DNA of 64,000 nucleotides from Verminephrobacter eiseniae EF01-2 (lineage in GTDB: Bacteria; Pseudomonadota; Gammaproteobacteria; Burkholderiales; Burkholderiaceae_C). The notes under the pieces were generated by a model. It had not been told where the DNA came from. It searched no databases and saw only the letters and a list, made by a program, of their open reading frames with translations. Position numbers and translations under genes: made by a program. Shown piece after piece: positions 12,201-19,531 of this stretch (positions are counted from its first letter, which is position 1; the number at the start of each line of letters is the position of its first letter). The stretch lies in assembly GCF_000015565.1 (NCBI RefSeq), contig NC_008786.1, positions 1,612,001 to 1,676,000 on the forward strand, in the 5' to 3' direction.

Positions 12201-15200
12201 GACCTTTCTGAGCTGCCTATCCGGCAGTGAACCCGGCTGCGATTTCTACTTCGTCGCGTATCAGTTTTCTGAGCTGCCTATCCGGCAGTGAACGATATAT
12301 TGGTCAATTCTGTACCGCGCAGGCTTTTCTGAGCTGCCTATCCGGCAGTGAACTTCCGTCAAAAGTCCGCACGTCATCCCAAATTTTTCTGAGCTGCCTA
12401 TCCGGCAGTGAACGCCGAACCCCAGGGCCAAGCCCATCGCCATCGCTTTCTGAGCTGCCTATCCGGCAGTGAACACGATCTGGATTGCCCAGTTCGTGGG
12501 CAAAGATTTCTGAGCTGCCTATCCGGCAGTGAACCACTGGCGCGCAGTCTGATGCATTCACGATCTTTTCTGAGCTGCCTATCCGGCAGTGAACCCAGAA
12601 TGCGGGCCTCAACCCGCATTCGGTTCTTTCTGAGCTGCCTATCCGGCAGTGAACGCTGCACGCACCGAGGCCGCGCGCTGCGCCGATTTCTGAGCTGCCT
12701 ATCCGGCAGTGAACAGTTTTCAAATGGAAATACGGAGACGACGAATTTTCTGAGCTGCCTATCCGGCAGTGAACTGGCCGGTTTTTGCGGGCCTCGTTCA
12801 GCACCAGTTTCTGAGCTGCCTATCCGGCAGTGAACAGACAGCCCCATTCCGCATCGAACCCGAGTTCTTTCTGAGCTGCCTATCCGGCAGTGAACAATAT
12901 CAAAGTGATCTTTTCGGCCATGAAGATTTTCTGAGCTGCCTATCCGGCAGTGAACAGTTGGAACCCCCGGCGCGCCACCGACGCGGTTTTCTGAGCTGCC
13001 TATCCGGCAGTGAACCTTGATTGCAATATTCGACAAGCTGAATACTTTTTCTGAGCTGCCTATCCGGCAGTGAACGGCATCAGTCACGTACGTGCTGCAC
13101 GCAACGATTTCTGAGCTGCCTATCCGGCAGTGAACCAATATGTGCCATGCAGTAGCCGCCACTGCCGGTTTCTGAGCTGCCTATCCGGCAGTGAACGCAG
13201 TCTGTATCTTCTTTCTCGACGGGATTTTTTTCTGAGCTGCCTATCCGGCAGTGAACGCGCTAAGGGCCGCATCGGCGGGCGGCGCATGTTTCTGAGCTGC
13301 CTATCCGGCAGTGAACTAACTGATAATATCGACACAAGCACATGCATCTTTCTGAGCTGCCTATCCGGCAGTGAACGATGATTCGTGCTAGTCTGACAGC
13401 AGATCGTATTTCTGAGCTGCCTATCCGGCAGTGAACCGTGCGCTCACGTGCGTGCGTGCGTGCGTGCGTGCATTTCTGAGCTGCCTATCCGGCAGTGAAC
13501 ACGCAGCCGAGCGTTTCTTTATATGAATGCGCGTTTCTGAGCTGCCTATCCGGCAGTGAACGATTAATGACAGCTTCGCTATCGAAAGCTATCTTTCTGA
13601 GCTGCCTATCCGGCAGTGAACTGGGATGATCTTGCGCTGCAAGAATTGCGATCTTTCTGAGCTGCCTATCCGGCAGTGAACATCTGGCATGACCGCCGGG
13701 GGCTAGCGATAGTTTTCTGAGCTGCCTATCCGGCAGTGAACGCCGGCGGCGCTTTTTGCAAAGCGGGCACGTTTTTTCTGAGCTGCCTATCCGGCAGTGA
13801 ACGCAACGGCTCGATCAGAGGCGGCGGCGGATGGTTTCTGAGCTGCCTATCCGGCAGTGAACCGCACCGATGCCGCGCGCTGCACCGATGCCCTTTTCTG
13901 AGCTGCCTATCCGGCAGTGAACTGCCGGTCGACCTTGGTGCGCATGCTCAACGCTTTCTGAGCTGCCTATCCGGCAGTGAACAGTTGGAACCCCCGGCGC
14001 GCCACCGACGCGGTTTTCTGAGCTGCCTATCCGGCAGTGAACTATGAGATAATGCCGGGCTTCGGCCCGGCAATTTTCTGAGCTGCCTATCCGGCAGTGA
14101 ACGCTGCAAATGGCCCTAGCGTGCCGGGCCTCGTTTTTCTGAGCTGCCTATCCGGCAGTGAACGCGGGGCAGTTCGGGCGGTGGGTGTACGTGAATTTCT
14201 GAGCTGCCTATCCGGCAGTGAACGTTTTGCTAGGCTTTCCTAAGTGATCATCCTGTTTTCTGAGCTGCCTATCCGGCAGTGAACATGGCGATGGGCTTGG
14301 CCCTGGGGTTCGGCACTTTCTGAGCTGCCTATCCGGCAGTGAACACGTATTATGAAGATCACTTCAGCGACAACGAATTTCTGAGCTGCCTATCCGGCAG
14401 TGAACGATTTCTTGATTAGTGAGCATGATTTTCCCCTTTTCTGAGCTGCCTATCCGGCAGTGAACCTTCGGCCGGCCTTTTCATCGCCGGCTTCGAGGTT
14501 TCTGAGCTGCCTATCCGGCAGTGAACGTTCCTTCGTTGAAAGGCGTAGATCGTATCAATTTCTGAGCTGCCTATCCGGCAGTGAACGAATGTACGCCACG
14601 TTTCCACCGCCGCCGGGTTTTCTGAGCTGCCTATCCGGCAGTGAACACTGTAGCACCCCAAAAACGTCACGTCTATAGTTTCTGAGCTGCCTATCCGGCA
14701 GTGAACAACCGTGGGCCGCATCCCCGGCCACGGCACCTTTTCTGAGCTGCCTATCCGGCAGTGAACGACATGACATGACATCCAGCCCGCCCTGCGCGTT
14801 TCTGAGCTGCCTATCCGGCAGTGAACCGATAAAATCACGCGCATTTTCTTCGCTGAGTTTTCTGAGCTGCCTATCCGGCAGTGAACGCAGCCCTGACCCT
14901 GACCCTGACCCTGACCCTATTTCTGAGCTGCCTATCCGGCAGTGAACATTCGCAATCTGCGCAGCAATCTATCGGCAAATTTCTGAGCTGCCTATCCGGC
15001 AGTGAACCGTGCGGCAATCTTGCCCTGGCTTTCCAACGATTTCTGAGCTGCCTATCCGGCAGTGAACGCGGATATTCATTGATCAGCGGCGGAGATTATT
15101 TTCTGAGCTGCCTATCCGGCAGTGAACCCGATTATCATTATCAGGACATTCTATTATAATTTCTGAGCTGCCTATCCGGCAGTGAACATGCCAAAGCGGC

Positions 15201-15247
15201 TGGAGAAATCTGCTGCGCGTTTCTGAGCTGCCTATCCGGCAGTGAAC
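299..15247 (-). CRISPR. Type I-F CRISPR array, 249 repeats / 248 spacers
   Basis: The 28-bp repeat reads GTTCACTGCC...GGCAGCTCAGAAA on the minus strand, with the CTGCC/GGCAG stem that Cas6f/Csy4 cleaves. From the first repeat start (299) to the last (15220) the spacing gives 248 repeat-spacer units. Most spacers are 32 nt, some 33, one each of 31, 34, 36 and 38. Every repeat I read is identical, including both terminal ones; degenerate distal repeats are usual in other arrays. The cas operon lies upstream on the same strand, so the leader-proximal (newest) end is near 15247 and the oldest end near 299. All open frames inside this stretch are artefacts of the repeated unit. Spacer families are described under findings. 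Confidence 0.99.
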
Positions 15248-15263
15248 TATCCCAAAACCACCA

Positions 15264-15276
15264 TAACCCATTGATT
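15264..15276 (-). promoter_or_regulatory. IHF binding site (leader-proximal)
   Basis: On the minus strand this reads AATCAATGGGTTA, an exact fit to the IHF consensus WATCAANNNNTTR. It ends 16 bp from the first repeat. IHF bending close to the repeat is known to assist spacer integration in type I-E and I-F systems. Confidence 0.8.
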
Positions 15277-15283
15277 CTCAAAC

Positions 15284-15308
15284 AAAAAAACAGACGCTTC
15301 CCGGCGCC
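15284..15308 (-). terminator. Possible weak intrinsic terminator between cas6f and array
   Basis: On the minus strand a 5-bp stem GGCGC/GCGTC (one G-U pair) with loop CGGGAA is followed by TG and seven Ts. It could separate cas mRNA from pre-crRNA. The stem is short, so the call is tentative. Confidence 0.35.
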
Positions 15309-15312
15309 CCCA

Positions 15313-15326
15313 TTTCTGAGGGGAAC
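15313..15326 (-). other. Collapsed repeat-like motif in leader
   Basis: The minus strand reads GTTCCCCTCAGAAA: the first four bases and last eight bases of the CRISPR repeat joined by CC, with the hairpin missing. It lies between the two IHF sites. It may be a docking motif for the integrase or a relic of a repeat. Confidence 0.5.
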
Positions 15327-15329
15327 CTG

Positions 15330-15342
15330 CAAGTCGTTGATT
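15330..15342 (-). promoter_or_regulatory. IHF binding site (leader-distal)
   Basis: On the minus strand this reads AATCAACGACTTG, a second exact match to WATCAANNNNTTR, 66 bp from the first site. Two phased IHF sites fit a folded-leader model of I-F integration. Confidence 0.75.
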
Positions 15343-15376
15343 TTATTGGAAAACTGGCACACGCAGGAAAAAAGGG

Positions 15377-15949
15377 TCAAAACCACGGGATCGTGGCTTG
15401 TGTGCTGAGGCCGTAGGTGCCGAAGCTGCCCGGGGATGGCGTGTCCAGCAAGGGGCCGTGTTCGATGAACAGGCGGAAGACTTGCCCTTTGCTGGCGCTT
15501 TGCAAGCGCAGATAGGGCAATGCCAATCGCCGTCCTTCTTGGTCTGGAATTCGCTGGAGCGCCTGGGCTTCGTCGATTTCAAGGCGGCGCATCAGGCGTC
15601 GGCGCGAGCGTTCGGGGCTGCTTTTGGCTTGCACGCGGCGCACTACGCGGTGCTGCGTGTGTGTGGGAACGGGTGCCACTTCGCTGGTCTTTACATGGTC
15701 GCGCATGCCGCGCAGCCACGACAAGGCTTGCAGGCGTTGCAGCGCGGACGTAGCGCCGTGCAGTCGCAGTGTGGTGCCCAGGTGTGAGTGCTCTCCCCGG
15801 AGGATGAAGCCGGGAAAGCTCACCCCTACATCGCCCGTGCCCAGTTGCACCAAGGCGAGGTGCAGTTGGGCGTGCAGGGCATTGAGCAGATGCGCGGGGC
15901 TGAACTCCGGGTCCGGTCGCAGTGTGATGTCAATGTAGTGTGTGCTCAT
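15377..15949 (-). CDS. cas6f: Cas6f (Csy4) crRNA endoribonuclease
   Basis: This 190-aa protein cuts the repeat RNA at the base of its hairpin and stays bound to the crRNA 3' end in the Csy complex. It resembles Pseudomonas Csy4 along its length: MSTHYIDITLRPDPEF start, catalytic His at residue 30 (QLH, equivalent to His29), the arginine-rich RNA helix (RVQAKSSPERSRRRLMRR), and the C-terminal Gly-Leu-Ser...PWF end. I chose ATG 15949 because the family begins there; the longer open frame upstream is only overlap with csy3. It starts 8 bp after the csy3 stop, is the last gene of the operon and faces the array. Confidence 0.97.
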   Translation of the reverse strand: MSTHYIDITLRPDPEFSPAHLLNALHAQLHLALVQLGTGDVGVSFPGFILRGEHSHLGTTLRLHGATSALQRLQALSWLRGMRDHVKTSEVAPVPTHTQHRVVRRVQAKSSPERSRRRLMRRLEIDEAQALQRIPDQEGRRLALPYLRLQSASKGQVFRLFIEHGPLLDTPSPGSFGTYGLSTQATIPWF

Positions 15950-15957
15950 GGCTAAGC

Positions 15958-16980
15958 TCAACTCGCATCGCCAAACACACCGCCACGGATCAGCACGGCC
16001 ATGACGAAGTGCTGCTGTTCCATGGGTGGCTCCTGGTCTTTGAGCAACCAGTTGTCCAGCAAGGTGTAGAAGTCCTGTTTCTGCTTGGGCTGGCGATAGG
16101 CTTTGCCTTGCGTCGTGACCGAGCCGTAGGGCTCCACGGCAATGGGTCCCAAATCCAGGTCGCTGGCGCCTTCGTACCAAGTGTCGATGGTGCGCAAGGC
16201 GTTGCCGATTTTTTGGGAGTGGATGGCGGCCACGCCGTTGACGTGATAGAGCGTCTTGCTTTTGCCGTTGCTGCCTTTGTCAAGGATCAGTTCCTGCGAT
16301 GGGAATACTTCTTGCCCGGCACCCTGGCGCACAAAAGCGGTCACTTGCAGCAGCACACGGCGCTCGCCCGCCAGACCGCTGGCGATCACGGCGCCCAAGG
16401 CGAGAACGTCGTCATTGGTGACATCCGGCTTGCGCAGATCAAGTGTCAGGGCATCAAAGGACCAGGATTGCTCTTCCTTGCCATCCTGGAGCAGTGCCAC
16501 TTCCACCTGCACGTTTTCTGCGCCAAGGCGATTGCGCCACAAGAAGCGGCCATTGGCCAAGTTTGCGGCATAGCGCTTGGCCAGTTCGGTAAAACCTTCT
16601 TTTGCTACATAGCCTTGCACCGTGTGCTTCAACTTGGCTTGGTATTCGGCGTTGTTGCAGGCCGACGGTGTGCCTGTGCCAGCCAATACGCGCAGCGTGA
16701 ACTGGATTTTCAAGGTGTCCGCGCCGGACGGCAGCATGGCTACATCCACCGTCTGCAGGTTGGGGTTTTCAATGGCGGCGTCCAGTTTTGCGGGATCCTG
16801 GTCCTTGGTTTTGAGGCGGTTGGAGATGGTGCCGCGCACGGACTTGGGGCGAATGCTGACGGCATTCCAACCGGACGTATTGTTGCGGTTATCCCAGTTC
16901 CCGGCGTGGAGGGTGGCGTCAGAGGGGTCCAGCTTGCGCTCGAAAGCCAGAACAGAGGCGGTCTTGAGGTTGTTTGACAT
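15958..16980 (-). CDS. csy3: Csy3 (Cas7f), Cascade backbone subunit
   Basis: This 340-aa protein is the repeated backbone subunit (six copies in the known Csy complex) that coats the spacer part of crRNA. Conserved blocks match the Pseudomonas protein: [16 protein letters not shown] at the start, [51 protein letters not shown], and [19 protein letters not shown]. Start ATG 16980 has an AAGGAT ribosome site; the frame extends 19 codons further upstream but the family does not. It lies 53 bp after csy2 and 8 bp before cas6f, so it is co-transcribed. Confidence 0.97.
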   Translation of the reverse strand: MSNNLKTASVLAFERKLDPSDATLHAGNWDNRNNTSGWNAVSIRPKSVRGTISNRLKTKDQDPAKLDAAIENPNLQTVDVAMLPSGADTLKIQFTLRVLAGTGTPSACNNAEYQAKLKHTVQGYVAKEGFTELAKRYAANLANGRFLWRNRLGAENVQVEVALLQDGKEEQSWSFDALTLDLRKPDVTNDDVLALGAVIASGLAGERRVLLQVTAFVRQGAGQEVFPSQELILDKGSNGKSKTLYHVNGVAAIHSQKIGNALRTIDTWYEGASDLDLGPIAVEPYGSVTTQGKAYRQPKQKQDFYTLLDNWLLKDQEPPMEQQHFVMAVLIRGGVFGDAS

Positions 16981-17033
16981 GGTTTCAATCCTTATGTGGT
17001 GAATGGTGGGGTGTAAATGGTGGGAGGCGGGGC

Positions 17034-18077
17034 TCAATAGTCGTCATCACTGTCGATGTCCCAGTCCTGGTTGTTGTTTTCAGAGGCGGTCGCATGACCG
17101 TTGCGGCAGCGGTACAAGCCCTTGGCTTGGTCGGACTCGGGATACCACCACAGTTCTTCAGGCTGGCTTAAGCGGTGGGGGCTGATCCACTCGCCAAATG
17201 AATAGACTGATTCCACAAAGCGCAACGGCGTGCTCATGTCGCGGGCGTTTTGCACCGTGCCTGCCTGATGGCCGGGTGCGAGGGCGGCATATCCCACGGG
17301 GATAGGCACCGTCCAGCCGCCGCCTTTTCTGCGCCACGGGTCTTCCCAGAGTTGGTCTGCGGGGATGACTTCGCCTTCCTTGGGCGGCACTGGCTGGCGG
17401 TTGCGACGCGCCGCATGCAGCCAAGCATCGAGCAGTGTCGTTTCGGGTTTTGTCACGCGCAGCGCGGCTAGGCGGTCAGATAAGAGATGGTCCCGCCCGA
17501 CGAGGGCAAAACCAGGCAACCATTGGCGACGCCACAGGCGAAATTGCTTGGCTCGTGCTTGACCTTCCTCGTCCAGCATGGCCATCCAGGGCCGTCGGCG
17601 TTTGCCGGGTGCCGGGCGTGATGGCAGCAGCGTGCCGCCGGCCACACGCATTTGCGCGAGGATGGCGCCTGCGGCACTGGCCCATTCCTGCATCTGCTCT
17701 TCATTGCCCAAGCGCGCTGATTCGCCCGCCGTGCGCTTTTCAGTCACGACGAAGAGCAGTGTGATGTCGAGGTGGATGCGCCCTTCTTCCACGATGGCGG
17801 CAGTGTCGCCATGTTCATCCACCGGATTACGGGTCAGGTTGAAGGTGCGCACAAAGCCTTGTGTCACCTGCTCCTGATGGTGGTGGCAGATCACGCCCAC
17901 GGCTTGCAAGTGCAGCGCAATCTTCTCTTGCGCCAGTTTGCGCTCCAGCGCCCACATGAGGCCCATGAAGGCGGTGATGGATGGGAAACCGTGGGTCAGC
18001 GGGCTGGAGATGGCGTTGGCGTTTTGCACGCGCAGATGCGGCAGAACCAGGATGGCTTTGGGTGGAGGTGTTGTCAT
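17034..18077 (-). CDS. csy2: Csy2 (Cas5f), Cascade subunit
   Basis: This 347-aa Cas5-type subunit caps the 5' handle of the crRNA together with Csy1. It opens with the typical [20 protein letters not shown] block and a [15 protein letters not shown] helix, and has the later [11 protein letters not shown] segment. ATG 18077 shares one base with the csy1 stop (TGATG), implying translational coupling; a GTG one codon upstream is the alternative. The C-terminus is acidic ([10 protein letters not shown]). Family length is about 320-350 aa, so it looks intact. Confidence 0.95.
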   Translation of the reverse strand: MTTPPPKAILVLPHLRVQNANAISSPLTHGFPSITAFMGLMWALERKLAQEKIALHLQAVGVICHHHQEQVTQGFVRTFNLTRNPVDEHGDTAAIVEEGRIHLDITLLFVVTEKRTAGESARLGNEEQMQEWASAAGAILAQMRVAGGTLLPSRPAPGKRRRPWMAMLDEEGQARAKQFRLWRRQWLPGFALVGRDHLLSDRLAALRVTKPETTLLDAWLHAARRNRQPVPPKEGEVIPADQLWEDPWRRKGGGWTVPIPVGYAALAPGHQAGTVQNARDMSTPLRFVESVYSFGEWISPHRLSQPEELWWYPESDQAKGLYRCRNGHATASENNNQDWDIDSDDDY

Positions 18078-19429
18078 CACTGGCCCCTTTGTTGATGAAT
18101 GTGTTTGCGTTGTTCGGTCAGCGCTTCGCGCCAGCCATCGTCCTCACCGATCAGCGCACGCTGCCATTCGCGGGCCTCGACATCGCCTACCAGCAGTCGG
18201 CCTGCCAGTTTGTCGTTGAGCCAGTTGCCAAAGCGCTTGGCGATGGCGGCGGGCCAGTCCTGCCATAACCATTCTTTGGCAAAGTCGTCCTCATCGGGCA
18301 GTGTGGCGCGCCGTGGGTCCAGCCACAGTTGTTCCACAGGCGCCAATTGCTGGAAACGCTTGTCGTTCAGCGTCCAGCCTGCAGGCAAGCCTTGTTGCAA
18401 CTCGCCTGCCAGATTGAGCAGTTCATTCACCAGCGTTTCGACATAGGCTGCGCGGCGTTCGCGTGTAGCCAGGTTCGGCTCGGGGTCTTCTTCCAGGAAG
18501 CGGCGCAATTCACGCACTGTTTTTTGTACGTCGGGCCGCTGCGGGTACAGGTGCTTGAACACCGAGTCGGTATTGACCGGCAGGCGCCGCTCGGTCACCT
18601 TCCAAATGGGCGGCAACGAGGCCAGCAAATAGTTCACCCCGCCGCGCTCACTATTCAATTGGCTGATGTTTTGTGGCTTTGTTCCGCCCATCTTTTGCAT
18701 GGCTAGCCCGGGATAGTCCACCAACACGCCGTCATGCGCCTTGCGTTCGCGCCATGCCTGACGAGCGGCCTTGTTGGCTTCGCCAAAGCGGACCTCTTGC
18801 ACATCGGCATATACGCGGTGGGCCAGCGACGTGGCAAACAAGGGGGCCAGTAGTTCGTAGTCGTCGTCGGCAGCAGCATCGCTGCCGGTCAGCCAATACA
18901 ACTGCTTGGCCCGGCTGTGCGAACTGGCTCCGCCAGAACCGGGCTGCGTCAAGCCGACCAACTTGTCGCGCAATGCCTTGGCTTGCGCCGCGTCGTCATG
19001 CAGCACCTGCATGGCCGCCGGGTCTTCTTCCTGCAAGGCGGTGAGCAGGCTGCGTTCGCCCACTTGCAGTTTCAGGAATTTGTACACGTCCAACGCTGCT
19101 GCATTGCCTGTTACATCAGGTGCAAAGTCTTTGCCCAGTGCGTGGCTGCCCAACTCGGTCAGCATGGGCAGGCTATCCGGCTCCACATACAGATTGGTGC
19201 CTCTGGCGTCGGGATGGATGGGTTTGAGGGAATGGGTGACAGCCTGGATTTGCTGCACGCGCCGCGCAGCATCTTCAATCCAGACCGTTGGCCGGTATTT
19301 GTTGCGCTCTTCCTCGCGCTTGGGGTCGTCATCCTTGAGCTTGTCGAGCTTTGCCTCCAAGCGCTCCTGAAGGAACGCTTGCACTGCCGCTTTGAAGCTG
19401 TCATGCGATGGGGTGTCGGTCTTTGCCAT
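18077..19429 (-). CDS. csy1: Csy1 (Cas8f), large Cascade subunit
   Basis: This 450-aa protein is the large subunit that reads the PAM and partners Csy2 at the crRNA 5' end. It matches the family in length and in blocks such as ATHSLKPIHPDARGTNLYV-like (residues ~63-82), GTKPQNISQLNSERGG and LLASLPPIWK. The N-terminus is lysine/glutamate rich and probably helical. It follows its own promoter (19490-19518) with a leader of about 54 nt, and its stop overlaps the csy2 start. The ribosome site (GAAAGAA) is weak. Confidence 0.96.
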   Translation of the reverse strand: MAKTDTPSHDSFKAAVQAFLQERLEAKLDKLKDDDPKREEERNKYRPTVWIEDAARRVQQIQAVTHSLKPIHPDARGTNLYVEPDSLPMLTELGSHALGKDFAPDVTGNAAALDVYKFLKLQVGERSLLTALQEEDPAAMQVLHDDAAQAKALRDKLVGLTQPGSGGASSHSRAKQLYWLTGSDAAADDDYELLAPLFATSLAHRVYADVQEVRFGEANKAARQAWRERKAHDGVLVDYPGLAMQKMGGTKPQNISQLNSERGGVNYLLASLPPIWKVTERRLPVNTDSVFKHLYPQRPDVQKTVRELRRFLEEDPEPNLATRERRAAYVETLVNELLNLAGELQQGLPAGWTLNDKRFQQLAPVEQLWLDPRRATLPDEDDFAKEWLWQDWPAAIAKRFGNWLNDKLAGRLLVGDVEAREWQRALIGEDDGWREALTEQRKHIHQQRGQ

Positions 19430-19489
19430 GAAGTTCTTTCTTTTTTGGTGATTGTGAAAATTATCAACCTCTTTACGAAGAATGACTTG

Positions 19490-19518
19490 ATTATATATTG
19501 TGAAACTGTCTGATGCAA
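19490..19518 (-). promoter_or_regulatory. Sigma70 promoter for csy1-csy2-csy3-cas6f
   Basis: On the minus strand TTGCAT (19513-19518) and a perfect TATAAT (19490-19495) are exactly 17 bp apart, just after the cas2-3 stop at 19532. This gives the Cascade genes a promoter separate from that of cas1-cas2-3. No obvious operator overlaps it. Confidence 0.75.
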
Positions 19519-19531
19519 GATACCAATCTGA

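Larger units (their letters stand above)
15248..15376 (-). promoter_or_regulatory. CRISPR leader
   Basis: This is the 129-bp AT-rich interval between the cas6f stop and the first repeat. It contains two exact IHF consensus sites, a collapsed repeat-like motif and a T-tract (described separately). In type I-F systems the leader directs Cas1/Cas2-3 integration at the first repeat with IHF's help. I see no convincing -35/-10 pair for pre-crRNA transcription, so the array may be read from here by a weak promoter or by read-through from the cas genes. Confidence 0.85.

Noticed and set aside
299..15247. Dozens of open frames with repeated peptides (SLPDRQLRK, VHCRIGSSE, FLSCLSGSE)
   Set aside because: They are translations of the CRISPR repeat in different frames; no independent coding signal.
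299..15247. Self-targeting spacer against another part of this window
   Set aside because: I saw none by eye, but the check was not exhaustive; a BLAST of all 248 spacers against the genome would settle it.
15377..16180. Longer 267-aa start for cas6f
   Set aside because: The extra 77 residues overlap csy3 and lack Csy4 homology; ATG 15949 matches the family start.
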